Notes: generated from the sequence alone by a model not told the origin. Shown: positions 16,420 through 26,047, numbered from the stretch's first letter. The stretch is 64,000 nt of DNA from Chitinophaga ginsengisoli (GCF_003014595.1 NZ_PYGK01000010.1:1-64000); one strand, 5' to 3'. Program-made: numbers and translations.

Positions 16420-17244
16420 ATGAGTACACGTCTCAACTCTACTTTTCTTGTGATGATCACAGGTACAATACTATGCCTGCTCACCTCCTGCCACAAAACA
16501 GACATTACTCCCGACTGTGGCGCCCCTCTTTGCCAGATCCAGACATTTGAAGGTGATAATGACTGGTGGGAAGGGCATGTAGTCAATACGCTTACCTACA
16601 ACAAGGCAGGCAACCCGATATTGCGCACCCGCTCTGACGTAGCTACCGGTAATGAGAATGAAAGTTACAGATACGATGCAAAACAAAGGCTCAGCGATCA
16701 GATACTTCATTATGCAGATGGCGCCTATGGTACAGATTTCAGAGAATGGCACAGATTTAAATACCATAACAATGAGGACAGACCCTATATGGACAGTCTT
16801 TATATCAATGGCACTATAGGAGATCATCCTATCCCCTATCCATTTTTGCCGCCAATGCTCATCGTGATCTATTTTAATTATGACACCAAAGGGCGCCTTA
16901 TTGAAGAAAACTCCTTCTACACGGATGGTGCCGCCTGGTACAAGAAAAAATATCTGTACAACAGTGCTAACAATCTTGAAAAGCTGGCAGCCAGCTGGAA
17001 CCCGACAGCTTCAAGTGTAGATACCACTTATTATGGGCCTTATGACAACAAGGTAAATTTCCTGCGGACAAATAAGGTCTGGCAACTGCTTACCCGCAAT
17101 TATAGTGAGAACAATACCCAGACCGCCATTACTTACAATAAATTTGGGCTTCCACTACAATTTCCCAATGATTCGAAAGGCAGAACAGTTCTCTTCCTGG
17201 ATGCTGATCTGACCAATGCGAAGATCACTTATATATGTAAATAG
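16420..17244 (+). CDS. Putative lipoprotein with YD-like repeats
   Basis: 274 residues. The signal peptide ends in LLTSC at residues about 20-24, a lipobox, so the mature protein is probably lipid-anchored after Cys24. The rest carries short tyrosine-rich motifs such as TYNKAGNPI, RYDAKQRLSDQI, NYDTKGRLIEENS and TYNKFGLPLQF, reminiscent of single YD or RHS-like strands but not a full RHS barrel. No function recognised. Bounded by terminators on both sides. Confidence 0.7.
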   Translation: MSTRLNSTFLVMITGTILCLLTSCHKTDITPDCGAPLCQIQTFEGDNDWWEGHVVNTLTYNKAGNPILRTRSDVATGNENESYRYDAKQRLSDQILHYADGAYGTDFREWHRFKYHNNEDRPYMDSLYINGTIGDHPIPYPFLPPMLIVIYFNYDTKGRLIEENSFYTDGAAWYKKKYLYNSANNLEKLAASWNPTASSVDTTYYGPYDNKVNFLRTNKVWQLLTRNYSENNTQTAITYNKFGLPLQFPNDSKGRTVLFLDADLTNAKITYICK

Positions 17245-17271
17245 CAGTACCTGCAGATTGCTTAAAACAGA

Positions 17272-17303
17272 AAAGCCGACCTGTCTGTAACAGGCCGGCT
17301 TTC
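17272..17303. terminator. Intrinsic terminator between convergent genes
   Basis: AAAGCCGACCTG paired with CAGGCCGGCTTT (one mismatch), 5-nt loop region, then TCTTTAT; between the lipoprotein gene and accC. Confidence 0.85.
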
Positions 17304-17319
17304 TTTATATCGCACCAGA

Positions 17320-18657
17320 TTATACCAGTTTGAATGTTTCTGTGAATTTGGTTGTAAAGTTACCCTTACGGAAATTCTCATCGCGCATCAGCTGCTGATG
17401 GAAAGGAATGGTCGTCTTCACACCTTCGATCACAAATTCGCTCAGCGCACGTTCCATGGTATTGATCGCTTCTTCACGCGTCTGCGCGATGGTGATCAGT
17501 TTAGCCACCATGGAATCATAATACGGAGGAATAACGTAGCCGGCATAGATGTGAGAATCCACACGTACACCGTGACCACCTGGAATATGCAGGGTCGTGA
17601 TCTTACCTGGAGAAGGACGGAAATCATTGTAGGGATCTTCCGCATTGATACGGCATTCGATTACGTGCATTTCCGGCGTATAGTTCTTACCAGAGATAGG
17701 TATGCCCGCAGCGATCTTGATCTGTTCCTTGATCAGGTCAAAATTGATAACCTCTTCAGTTACACCATGTTCTACCTGGATACGGGTGTTCATTTCCATG
17801 AAGTAGAAATTACGGTGTTTATCGACCAGGAACTCAATAGTACCAACACTTTCGTAATTGATGGCAGAGGCAGCCTTGATAGCAGCTTCACCCATCTTCT
17901 CACGGAGTTCAGGAGTCATGAACGGAGAAGGAGATTCCTCCACCAGTTTCTGGTGACGACGCTGAATAGAGCAATCACGTTCGCTCAGGTGGCATACTTT
18001 ACCGTATTGGTCACCAGCTACCTGGATTTCAATGTGGCGAGGCTCTTCCACGAATTTCTCCATGTAGATACCATCGTTATTGAAAGCAGCGCGGGCTTCA
18101 TTTTTAGCCATGTTGTAGGCATTCTCCAGCTCCTCATCTTTCCATACTACACGCATCCCTTTACCACCACCACCGGCGGTAGCCTTCAGGATAACAGGGA
18201 GGCCCATTTGTTTTGCCAGTTTCTTGGCCTCCTCGACACTCTGCAGGAGACCTTCTGAACCCGGGATAACCGGTACACCAGCAGCGATCATGGTTTCTTT
18301 CGCAGTCATCTTATCACCCATTTTACGGATCATCTCCGGAGTGGGCCCGATGAATTTAATGCCATGTTCTCCACAGATCTCTGCAAAACGTGCATTCTCT
18401 GCCAGGAAGCCATAACCAGGGTGGATAGCATCAGCATTAGTGATCTCTGCTGCTGCCATCAGGTGAGGTATATTTAAATAGGATTCGCTGCTCTGTGGTT
18501 TACCTATACATACGGCTTCATCTGCGAACTTCACATGCAGGCTGTCTTTATCTGCAGTAGAATAAACAGCCACCGTTTTGATGCCCATTTCTTTACAGGT
18601 GCGAATAATACGCAAGGCTATCTCTCCACGGTTGGCAATCAATATTTTCTTAAACAT
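17320..18657 (-). CDS. accC: Acetyl-CoA carboxylase, biotin carboxylase subunit
   Basis: Carboxylates biotin on BCCP with bicarbonate and ATP, starting malonyl-CoA and fatty acid synthesis. 445 residues, the normal AccC length. MFKKILIANRGEIALRIIRTCKEMG is the N-terminal fold; KATAGGGGKGMRVV is the ATP-grasp glycine loop; ERDCSIQRRHQKLVEESPSP and MEMNTRIQVEHGVTEE are the catalytic blocks with the metal-binding glutamates. It follows accB after a 110-nt gap holding an inverted repeat. Confidence 0.97.
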   Translation of the reverse strand: MFKKILIANRGEIALRIIRTCKEMGIKTVAVYSTADKDSLHVKFADEAVCIGKPQSSESYLNIPHLMAAAEITNADAIHPGYGFLAENARFAEICGEHGIKFIGPTPEMIRKMGDKMTAKETMIAAGVPVIPGSEGLLQSVEEAKKLAKQMGLPVILKATAGGGGKGMRVVWKDEELENAYNMAKNEARAAFNNDGIYMEKFVEEPRHIEIQVAGDQYGKVCHLSERDCSIQRRHQKLVEESPSPFMTPELREKMGEAAIKAASAINYESVGTIEFLVDKHRNFYFMEMNTRIQVEHGVTEEVINFDLIKEQIKIAAGIPISGKNYTPEMHVIECRINAEDPYNDFRPSPGKITTLHIPGGHGVRVDSHIYAGYVIPPYYDSMVAKLITIAQTREEAINTMERALSEFVIEGVKTTIPFHQQLMRDENFRKGNFTTKFTETFKLV

Positions 18658-18693
18658 GTTTTTTCAATAGGTTAAAGAAAAGAGTAATAAACC

Positions 18694-18759
18694 TAAAAGG
18701 TTGGAAAACTATGAGGCAGGTAAGTGTCCTTTCCTTCTCATAATATTCCAACCCTTTAA
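18694..18759 (-). repeat. Inverted repeat in the accB-accC gap
   Basis: AAAAGGTTGGAA near one end pairs with TTCCAACCCTTT at the other, with an inner ATGAG/CTCAT. No U-tract, so it may stabilise or process the transcript rather than end it. Confidence 0.6.
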
Positions 18760-18767
18760 ATAAAAAA

Positions 18768-19247
18768 TTAAGGCTCTACCAAAAACAAAGGCTGATCGTA
18801 TTCCACCGGGGAAGCGTCGTCTACCAACACTTTTACGATTTTACCACTTACTTCACTTTCGATTTCATTGAAGAGTTTCATCGCTTCAATGATACAAACT
18901 ACTTTACCAGGAGCCACTTCATCGCCTACATTCACAAAAGAAGGCTTGTCAGGACCAGGGCTGCGGTAGAAGGTACCGATCATTGGAGATTTGATGGTTA
19001 CCAGGTTGTCGGCTTTAGCTTCAGCTGGTTTAGCTTCTGCCGGAGCAGCTGCCTGTGGAGCCTGAGCTATTGGAGCTGCCTGTGGCACTGGCTGATAAAC
19101 AGGTGCTACTGCTGGAACAGTATACACTGGTTGTTCGTTATCTTTTTGCTTTATTGTAATCTTAAACTTGTCCTGCTCTATGCTCAGTTCACTGATGTTG
19201 GACTTGTTGACCATCTTTACCAGCTCCTGAATCTGTTTAAAATCCAT
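18768..19247 (-). CDS. accB: Biotin carboxyl carrier protein of acetyl-CoA carboxylase
   Basis: 159 residues. N-terminal MDFKQIQELVKMVNKSNISELSIEQ dimer-like region, then an Ala/Pro-rich linker (about residues 45-80), then the biotinyl domain with IEAMKLFNEIES, whose lysine carries biotin. The GTFYRSPGPDKPSFVNVGD block is the usual AccB thumb region. The order efp, accB, accC on one strand is common in bacteria and suggests one transcript. Confidence 0.96.
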   Translation of the reverse strand: MDFKQIQELVKMVNKSNISELSIEQDKFKITIKQKDNEQPVYTVPAVAPVYQPVPQAAPIAQAPQAAAPAEAKPAEAKADNLVTIKSPMIGTFYRSPGPDKPSFVNVGDEVAPGKVVCIIEAMKLFNEIESEVSGKIVKVLVDDASPVEYDQPLFLVEP

Positions 19248-19301
19248 GTAGACAGTTTTTGGTTTAGAAATGCTTGTAAGTAGATAATATATGGACTAAA
19301 A

Positions 19302-19868
19302 CTATTCTTTTACTCTTTCGATGTATTCACCGGTTTTGGCATTAACCCTGATCACATCGCCCTCATTTACAAACAGAGGAACGTTCACAGTGGCGCCGGT
19401 TTCAACGGTAGCAGGTTTAAGTGTACGGGTAGCAGTATCACCTCTAAGGCCTGGCTCAGAATAAGTAACTTTCATCACGATCTTGTCAGGTAACTCAACA
19501 CTCATAGGTTGTTCAGTCTCTGTATTGAAAGAAACGCCTACTTCCTGACCTTCTTTCAGGAACTGAGGAGCATCGATCATTGACTCTGGCAGTGCGATCT
19601 GCTCAAAAGTCTCATTATCCATGAAATTATACCCACTGTCATCCTGATATAAAAACTGATAGGTTTTCTTTTCCACACGCACAGGGTATATAGTGTCGCC
19701 GGAGTTCCAGGTATGTTCAATAGACCTGCTATTGTCAACACCTTTCAGTTTAGCCCATACTTTAGCAGCAGCACGGGCTGTTTTGTTCTGACCAAACTCT
19801 ACAACAGAATATAAGCTGTTTTCCAGCTTAATAATCAATCCTGTTCTGATATCTGCAGTGGTAGCCAT
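19302..19868 (-). CDS. efp: Translation elongation factor P, arginine-type loop
   Basis: 188 residues, three OB-like domains. EF-P helps the ribosome through polyproline stretches. It starts with MATTADIRTGLIIKLENSLYSVVEF and ends with LFVNEGDVIRVNAKTGEYIERVKE, both family-typical. The tip loop reads GQNKTARAAAKVWAKLK, with Arg32 at the position modified in EF-P proteins; the usual KPGKG is absent. This is closer to the Pseudomonas-type EF-P, whose Arg32 is rhamnosylated by EarP, than to the lysine-type. First gene of efp-accB-accC. Confidence 0.95.
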   Translation of the reverse strand: MATTADIRTGLIIKLENSLYSVVEFGQNKTARAAAKVWAKLKGVDNSRSIEHTWNSGDTIYPVRVEKKTYQFLYQDDSGYNFMDNETFEQIALPESMIDAPQFLKEGQEVGVSFNTETEQPMSVELPDKIVMKVTYSEPGLRGDTATRTLKPATVETGATVNVPLFVNEGDVIRVNAKTGEYIERVKE

Positions 19869-19910
19869 AAAAGGATACTTAAATTTAAAGTTAAAAATAC
19901 ATTAGGACTG

Positions 19911-19918
19911 CAAAAGTA
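19911..19918 (-). promoter_or_regulatory. -7 box of efp-accB-accC
   Basis: TACTTTTG on the minus strand, 42 nt before the efp start; plausible operon promoter. Confidence 0.5.
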
Positions 19919-20235
19919 ATTCATTCTGGCAAAATCCCTCATGGAACTGATTGCTTCCTAATTTGTTTTAGTGTTATACAGAGACCCTATTTCTTACCTA
20001 TTATTTTTTTTAGGAATGCAAACATAGTGTAAGGAAGGGTAATCTAGTAATTTTTTTATAAAAAAATGGCAAGTATGTCCATACTTACCTTCCAACGCCC
20101 CCGGAATAGTCCTTTTTTAAGTAAAAAAGCCATTCAAAATAAAGGTTCGAATACTATCTGTTCAGGTTTATAGACTATTACAAAATTCGATACCTTTAGT
20201 ACCGTACAAAAATCAAGCGTTCAAAAATCAGACTT
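19919..20235. other. Divergent gap, efp to thioredoxin-like gene
   Basis: Contains an AAGTATG/CATACTT hairpin near 20070-20090 followed on the minus strand by a T-run, like a stray terminator, and a near-match TACCTTTA at about 20191 that may serve the plus-strand gene. No coding region found. Confidence 0.4.
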
Positions 20236-20745
20236 ATGAGACGATATCTGCTCCTTTTATGTTGTTGCTGCCTGTCATTTATGTTACAAGCTCAAACCAG
20301 GACAGTGTCTGTTCCGAAGGATCAGCCTCCTTATCTTCAGTATCCGATAGTGCCATCTTTCCCACTTACATTGCCTGACGGCCATATTATCACCAAAAAT
20401 GACCTGAAAAAGAATGTCAAGACCATTGTCTTTGTATTTAGCGTAGACTGCGACCATTGTAAACATCTGACGGAAGAGGTACTAAAGAACATCGATAAGT
20501 TTAAAAAAACACAGATTCTTATGGTCACACCTTTTCAACCGGAACAGATGAAGGTGTATTATAATAATTATAACATCAAAAATTACCCCAATATTATAAT
20601 GGCCAGTGAGCCGACGCGCCAGATCATGTATTTCTACAATCTGCATTATTTCCCCGGATTGTTCATTTATGATAAAAAGCAGCAGTTCGTAAAAGGCTTT
20701 GAGGGCACTGTGAAACTGGATGAGCTGCAGGAATATCTGAATTAG
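20236..20745 (+). CDS. Thioredoxin-fold periplasmic protein
   Basis: 169 residues with a signal peptide ending in FMLQAQ. The mature part has FPLTLPDGHIITKNDLKKNVKTIVFVFSVDCDHCKHLTEEV, a TlpA/thioredoxin-like redox site with a CDHC active pair instead of CGPC, then NYPNIIMASEPTRQIMYFYNLHYFPGLFIYDK, with the cis-proline region expected opposite the site. Could act in disulfide or cytochrome maturation. No partner gene adjoins it. Confidence 0.75.
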   Translation: MRRYLLLLCCCCLSFMLQAQTRTVSVPKDQPPYLQYPIVPSFPLTLPDGHIITKNDLKKNVKTIVFVFSVDCDHCKHLTEEVLKNIDKFKKTQILMVTPFQPEQMKVYYNNYNIKNYPNIIMASEPTRQIMYFYNLHYFPGLFIYDKKQQFVKGFEGTVKLDELQEYLN

Positions 20746-20775
20746 CAATGCGGGCCTGTTTCAGTGGCTATTGGT

Positions 20776-20783
20776 TACATTTG
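20776..20783 (+). promoter_or_regulatory. -7 box of mdh
   Basis: TACATTTG, 40 nt before the mdh ATG. Confidence 0.55.
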
Positions 20784-20823
20784 TTTATCCTCGTATTCTT
20801 CACCTTAAAATTTTATACAAACG

Positions 20824-21762
20824 ATGAAAGTTACTGTCGTAGGAGCTGGTAATGTAGGCGCAACCTGTGCTAATGTACTGGCCCACAGAGATTTTTTGCA
20901 GGAGATTGTGTTATTGGATATTAAAGAAGGCACTGCAGAAGGAAAGGCGTTGGATAGCTGGCAGCAGGCCCCGATTGATTATTATAGCACCAGAATAACG
21001 GGTGTCACGAATGATTATCTAAAAACAGCTGATAGTGATGTCGTTGTCATCACTTCAGGATTGCCCCGCAAACCCGGCATGAGCAGGGATGACCTGATCT
21101 CTACCAATGCCAATATCGTAAAATCGGTTACGGAAAACATCGTTAAGCATTCGCCTGACGCTATTATTATAGTAGTAAGTAATCCGCTGGATGTAATGAC
21201 TTATTGTGCCTTCCTGACAGCACAGAAGGATAGCAATAAGGTATTTGGCATGGCGGGCATCCTCGACACCGCCCGTTACCGCGCGTTCCTTGCAGAGGAA
21301 ATCGGCTGTTCCCCCAAAGACATCCAGGCTATCCTGATGGGCGGACATGGAGATACTATGGTGCCACTGCCACGTTATACAACCGTATCAGGTATTCCTG
21401 TTACGGAACTCATTGCTCCGGATAAACTGGAAGCTATTATACAACGCACCAAAGTCGGAGGCGGCGAAATCGTAAACCTGCTGGGTACCTCCGCCTGGTA
21501 TGCTCCGGGAGCTGCTGCTGCGCAAATGGTGGAAGCAATACTGAAGGATGAAAAAAGAATATTCCCATGCTGCGCATGGCTGACCGGTGAATATGGATTG
21601 AAAGACATATACCTCGGCGTTCCTGTTGTTCTGGGTAAAAACGGTATCGAAAAGATACTGGAATTACAACTCGACGAAAGCGAGAAAGCTTTACTCACAA
21701 CCTCTGCCTCCCACGTTAAAGAAGTTATGGATGTATTGGACAATATGAAGGTGATCGCATAA
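20824..21762 (+). CDS. mdh: Malate dehydrogenase
   Basis: NAD-dependent oxidation of malate to oxaloacetate in the TCA cycle; 312 residues. VVGAGNVGATCANVLA is the Rossmann loop; GLPRKPGMSRDDL holds the substrate arginines, whose first arginine selects malate over lactate; VSNPLDVMTY and GGHGDTMVPL, with the catalytic histidine, complete the LDH-like MDH signature. Monocistronic with its own promoter and terminator. Confidence 0.95.
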   Translation: MKVTVVGAGNVGATCANVLAHRDFLQEIVLLDIKEGTAEGKALDSWQQAPIDYYSTRITGVTNDYLKTADSDVVVITSGLPRKPGMSRDDLISTNANIVKSVTENIVKHSPDAIIIVVSNPLDVMTYCAFLTAQKDSNKVFGMAGILDTARYRAFLAEEIGCSPKDIQAILMGGHGDTMVPLPRYTTVSGIPVTELIAPDKLEAIIQRTKVGGGEIVNLLGTSAWYAPGAAAAQMVEAILKDEKRIFPCCAWLTGEYGLKDIYLGVPVVLGKNGIEKILELQLDESEKALLTTSASHVKEVMDVLDNMKVIA

Positions 21763-21794
21763 TATGTTGATCATAATATATTGATCCTAATATA

Positions 21795-21842
21795 AAAGGC
21801 TGACTAATAGCCAAAAATGATCCGGCTATCAGTCAGCCTTTC
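21795..21842 (+). terminator. Intrinsic terminator of mdh
   Basis: AAAGGCTGACT/AGTCAGCCTTT with inner ATAGCC/GGCTAT, 32 nt past the stop, followed by CTT. Confidence 0.85.
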
Positions 21843-22030
21843 TTATGTCAAACCGGGAATGTCATGTCCCTTTCCCTCCCCTCTCCTCTTACTATTCCCA
21901 GGAATAAATCCTTTCCCTCTCTGAAAAGATTTGTTACATTCGTTTCAACGGTTATTATACAAAACGTGATGTTTTGTTTGCTAAATGGATGATTGATATT
22001 CGTATTTTTAACCCGACTATATTCTCACTT

Positions 22031-22492
22031 ATGTCAAACATAGAAAAACTGATCTCGCAAAAAACATTTACCAGCGAGTATAATAAAGGGTTAATAGGTC
22101 TCATTTTCGTAGGCAACTGGATAGTGTCACGTCACCAACAATTCTTCAAGAAGTTTGACATCACCATGCAGCAGTATAACATATTGAGAATATTGCGTGG
22201 TCAACACCCTAAAGCTGCTAATATCAATACTTTAAAAGAGAGAATGCTGGATAAAATGAGTGATGTTTCACGATTGGTTGAGCGTTTACGCAAAGCAGGA
22301 TTAGTGGAGCGAAAGAGCAGTGAAGTAGACCGCAGAGCCGTGGACGTACAAATTACGGAGAAAGGATTAGCCTTACTTAAAGTAATGGATGTAGACCTTC
22401 CTGATCTTGAAGATTCCCTGAAATTATCATTGACGGAAGAGGAGGCATCACAGCTGAACACACTCCTCGATAAGATATTGACACGTTATTAG
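22031..22492 (+). CDS. MarR-family transcriptional regulator
   Basis: 153 residues, winged helix. FDITMQQYNILRILRGQ and LKERMLDKMSDVSRLVERLRKAGLVERKSSEVDRRAVDVQITEKG make up the DNA-binding helix, wing and the DRR turn typical of MarR proteins, which usually repress nearby genes in response to small ligands. The start MSNIEKLISQ (22031) is chosen because the upstream extension is not like the family. The convergent MFS gene is the nearest neighbour. Target unknown. Confidence 0.85.
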   Translation: MSNIEKLISQKTFTSEYNKGLIGLIFVGNWIVSRHQQFFKKFDITMQQYNILRILRGQHPKAANINTLKERMLDKMSDVSRLVERLRKAGLVERKSSEVDRRAVDVQITEKGLALLKVMDVDLPDLEDSLKLSLTEEEASQLNTLLDKILTRY

Positions 22493-22525
22493 CCGAAGAA
22501 CTTCCGGTTAGGTGAGTACAAGTAC

Positions 22526-23809
22526 TCAATCAGCCGAAAGTTTTTTTATGTCTTCATCCTCTCCTGTATACTTTATTTCTTCTACATAATTAAGGTCTTT
22601 CCCAAAAGTTTCTTCTACCGAATAGGACGCGATAAACGCTATCGCGATACAAATTGCCGCTACAATCGCACCACTCTGGAGGTATGTAAAATAGTGTTGT
22701 GCAAAGGCAAACAACATGGTGATCAGCGGTAGCATACCACGCGCGAAGTTGGGCACTGTAATGGCCACGGTAGCTCTGAGATTTGTACCAAAACTTTCTG
22801 CGGCAATAGTAACAAAGATAGCCCAGAAGCCCACACTGAAACCAAGTATAAAACAGACAGTATGGAAAAGCCACTTTTCCGCACCATGAAGATTAAGATA
22901 GAAAAAGACACAGACAGCAGTCAAACCCAAGAAGATCATCATTACTTTTCGTCGGCTTTTTAACATCTGGCTGAGTACACCACTGCAAAAATCACCTAGT
23001 ACCAATCCTGCATAACAAAATGCCACTGCATCCCCCGGATTAATGGGAGACTTTACACCCATTTCAATGGCAAATTTATTGGAGAATGCTACCAATATCC
23101 CCACCACAAACCATGTGGGAGCACCTAGCATCACACATTTCAAATACCGTAAAAAGCGCTCCTTGTTATTAAACAAAGCCAGAAACTCCCCCCTTCCCGC
23201 AGTATTCTTTTCGGCGGTCTGGTTGAACATATGTGATTCCATTACACTGATACGTAGTAATAGTAATAACAGACCTAATCCTCCTCCGATAAAATAACAG
23301 TAACGCCAGTCAGGCACCATCTTGGCTATAAGATTTGCAGCAATAGCACCCGAAACACCTACCGTAGCCACTATCATAGTGCCGTATCCCCTCTTTTCCT
23401 TTGGTAATATTTCAGCTACCAGTGTAATACCAGCCCCTAATTCTCCGGCAAGGCCTAGTCCTGCAACAAAACGCCAGAACAGATAACCAGTCGTACCCGT
23501 CACAAAACCATTGGCAATATTGGCAATTGAATAGAGTAGTATGGAACCAAACAGTACTTTAAGACGACCTTTCTTATCTCCGATAATTCCCCAGAAGATC
23601 CCTCCCACAAGCAGTCCTGCCATCTGCACATTGATGAGTAACATACCTACACCTGAATCTATTTCTGTTTGAGATACTCCCAGGTCCCTCAGACTGGGCA
23701 CTCTCAGGATCGTAAATAACAACAGATCATAGATATCGACAAAATATCCCAGGGAAGCAACTATCACTGCAACATTCAAGATCGATGAGGAACTATTACC
23801 GGATTTCAT
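22526..23809 (-). CDS. MFS transporter
   Basis: 427 residues, about 12 transmembrane helices. The sequence SLGYFVDIYDLLLFTILRV opens helix 1 and GIIGDKKGRLKVLFGS is the major-facilitator loop 2-3 signature; RFVAGLGLAGELGAGITLVAEILPKEKRGYG is the helix 4-5 region typical of the sugar/metabolite:H+ symporter branch. Substrate unknown. The DedA gene ends 14 nt upstream of its start, so they may be co-transcribed. Confidence 0.85.
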   Translation of the reverse strand: MKSGNSSSSILNVAVIVASLGYFVDIYDLLLFTILRVPSLRDLGVSQTEIDSGVGMLLINVQMAGLLVGGIFWGIIGDKKGRLKVLFGSILLYSIANIANGFVTGTTGYLFWRFVAGLGLAGELGAGITLVAEILPKEKRGYGTMIVATVGVSGAIAANLIAKMVPDWRYCYFIGGGLGLLLLLLRISVMESHMFNQTAEKNTAGRGEFLALFNNKERFLRYLKCVMLGAPTWFVVGILVAFSNKFAIEMGVKSPINPGDAVAFCYAGLVLGDFCSGVLSQMLKSRRKVMMIFLGLTAVCVFFYLNLHGAEKWLFHTVCFILGFSVGFWAIFVTIAAESFGTNLRATVAITVPNFARGMLPLITMLFAFAQHYFTYLQSGAIVAAICIAIAFIASYSVEETFGKDLNYVEEIKYTGEDEDIKKLSAD

Positions 23810-23823
23810 GACAGGAACCTGTT

Positions 23824-24489
23824 TTATTCATTCACATCTGTATGAGTAGGATGTGGATGTTTTGTTTTTCCAAAGACTAGTTTGATAATAACAGGTAATG
23901 TAGTAATAATTATTAATATAATTACAATAAGCTCCAGATGTTCTTTCAGTGAAGGGAAGAATTTATCCAGATAATGACCAGCCAGCATCATAGAGAATAC
24001 CCAGCAGAAGGAGCTGATAATATTAAAGAACATAAATTTCTTCTTGTCCATTTGCACAATACCAGCCACAATAGGAGCGAAAGTCCGGATGATAGGCAGG
24101 AAACGGGCTAGAAAAATAGCGCCACCACCATGTTTATCATAGAATTCCTGCGCCTGATACAGGTGCTTCCGCTTAAAGAAGAAAGTATCTTTTCTGGTAA
24201 AAAGTAATGGTCCCGACTTACGACCAAACCAGAAACCGACATAATTACCCAATACCCCTGCCAGAGATATCATCACCATGATAATGAAGAAGGGAACATT
24301 AAAAAAGCTTTCACTCAATGAACCACCATATATACCAGCCACAAAAAGCAGGGAATCGCCAGGCAGGAAAAATCCAACGAAAAGCCCAGTTTCGGCAAAA
24401 ATGATCAGCAATAATAAATATAGGCCACCATGATCAATGATCCATTGTGGGTTAATAAGGTGCTTAAATAACTCTATAAACTGGTCCAT
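23824..24489 (-). CDS. DedA-family membrane protein
   Basis: 221 residues, several membrane helices. AETGLFVGFFLPGDSLLF is the family ExGxxxPxP-like motif region; FLARFLPIIRTFAPIVAGIVQM is the second re-entrant motif with its conserved arginines. DedA/VTT proteins are linked to lipid-carrier flipping and proton homeostasis. The C-terminal tail is basic, ending in KTKHPHPTHTDVNE. Located upstream of the MFS gene on the same strand. Confidence 0.88.
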   Translation of the reverse strand: MDQFIELFKHLINPQWIIDHGGLYLLLLIIFAETGLFVGFFLPGDSLLFVAGIYGGSLSESFFNVPFFIIMVMISLAGVLGNYVGFWFGRKSGPLLFTRKDTFFFKRKHLYQAQEFYDKHGGGAIFLARFLPIIRTFAPIVAGIVQMDKKKFMFFNIISSFCWVFSMMLAGHYLDKFFPSLKEHLELIVIILIIITTLPVIIKLVFGKTKHPHPTHTDVNE

Positions 24490-24621
24490 ATATATTTTAA
24501 TAATCTCGAAATCAGGTACTAATATAGTCGCTTACACTGCCTCCAGCCAGCATTGAACATTTTATTCAATACCATACACAAAGACTTTGGGCAAAATAAG
24601 CATAAAACTGTTATTGATTTG

Positions 24622-25989
24622 TTATACTTCCTTTAACTGGGAGGCGGGTACTTCTACGAGGGAATTTTCCCATTTGGATACTACCGCAGTCGCCATTGCA
24701 TTACCAATCACATTGGTAGCGGAACGGCCCATATCCAGTAAATGGTCTACCCCCAGCAACAGTAATAACCCTGCTTCAGGAATATGGAACATGGAAAGTG
24801 TACCAGCAATCACTACAAGGGAAGCTCTGGGCACCCCGGCTATACCTTTACTGGTGATCATTAATACGAGTAACATAGAGATCTGCTGTTCAAAACCCAG
24901 ATGCATATTATAAGCCTGGGCAATGAACAGGCTGGCAAAGGTCATATACATCATTGAGCCATCCAGGTTAAAGGAATAACCTAAAGGCAATACGAAACTT
25001 ACAATACGGTTATCACAACCAAATTTTTCCAGCTCTTCCATCGTGCGGGGATAGGCAGCTTCACTACTGGCGGTACTGAACGCCAGTAACAAGGGATCTT
25101 TTATCAATCCGAGTAATGTAAACACCCGTTTTCCTAGTATCAGAAATCCTATCAAAGCCAGTACTATCCACAAAGTGATAAGACCTAAATAAAATTGTCC
25201 AATGAATTTGCCGTAGGTCAGCAGAATAGCAAGTCCTTTCTGAGAGATGATTGCTGCCATAGCAGCGAATACAGCCAAAGGAGCAAAATTCATTACGTAA
25301 CCTGTTACTTTCAACATGATATGGGCTACGCTGTCCATGAATTTTACTACGATGGTCCCAAACTCGCCTACCGCTGCTGTAGCTACACCGAAGAAAAGCG
25401 AAAATATAACGATCTGCAGGATCTCGTTATGTGCCATTGCATTGACAACGCTATCGGGGAATACGTGCTGGAAGAACCCTTTTAAGGTCATGCTGGCGGC
25501 AGCTACACCACTGCTGGCATGAGAATCCGGTACAGGCAGGTTCAGTGAATGACCTGGTTGCAAAATATTTACCAGTATCATTCCCAGGAAAAGGGAAACG
25601 AAAGTAGCCGAAATAAACCATAACATGGTTTTACCACCAATACGGCCCACCGCTTTTATATCACCCAGTTTTGCCACTCCTACCACTAATGTAGAAAATA
25701 CCAGGGGAGCGATGATCATCTTTACCAGCCGCAGAAATATATCAGTCAGAATGGAAATGTTATCAGCAAATTTTTGGATAGAGGCTTCTCCGGTAGTACC
25801 ATTGCCGGTAGAGAAACCTATAATATATCCGGCAGTGTTGCCCAGGGAACCGTTATCAGCTGAGGTCAGCTGTCCGGCATTTCCGCTACCATAGGTATCG
25901 GTATAGGAAACGTTCACAATATATCCTGTCAGGATTCCCAATACCATGGCTATGAAAATAAATAGTGTAAGCCGGTTGGATCTCTTCAT
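24622..25989 (-). CDS. Dicarboxylate/amino acid:cation symporter (SDF family)
   Basis: 455 residues. MKRSNRLTLFIFIAMVLGILTGYIV begins helix 1; KMIIAPLVFSTLVVGVAKLGD, FSTASSEAAYPRTMEELEKFG (the serine-rich re-entrant loop), LPLGYSFNLDGSMMYMTFASLFIAQ and the helix-8 DHLLDMGRSATNVIGNAMAT motif are all typical of GltP/DctA-type sodium or proton symporters for glutamate or C4-dicarboxylates. The exact substrate is not determined. Confidence 0.92.
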   Translation of the reverse strand: MKRSNRLTLFIFIAMVLGILTGYIVNVSYTDTYGSGNAGQLTSADNGSLGNTAGYIIGFSTGNGTTGEASIQKFADNISILTDIFLRLVKMIIAPLVFSTLVVGVAKLGDIKAVGRIGGKTMLWFISATFVSLFLGMILVNILQPGHSLNLPVPDSHASSGVAAASMTLKGFFQHVFPDSVVNAMAHNEILQIVIFSLFFGVATAAVGEFGTIVVKFMDSVAHIMLKVTGYVMNFAPLAVFAAMAAIISQKGLAILLTYGKFIGQFYLGLITLWIVLALIGFLILGKRVFTLLGLIKDPLLLAFSTASSEAAYPRTMEELEKFGCDNRIVSFVLPLGYSFNLDGSMMYMTFASLFIAQAYNMHLGFEQQISMLLVLMITSKGIAGVPRASLVVIAGTLSMFHIPEAGLLLLLGVDHLLDMGRSATNVIGNAMATAVVSKWENSLVEVPASQLKEV

Positions 25990-26039
25990 GCAAAGCCTTT
26001 TAATTACAATTAATATTTGTGCTAAACGCTAAAATTCCC

Positions 26040-26047
26040 CAAAAATA
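26040..26047 (-). promoter_or_regulatory. Possible -7 box of the SDF symporter
   Basis: TATTTTTG on the minus strand, 50 nt before the start codon; A/T-rich context makes chance possible. Confidence 0.35.
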
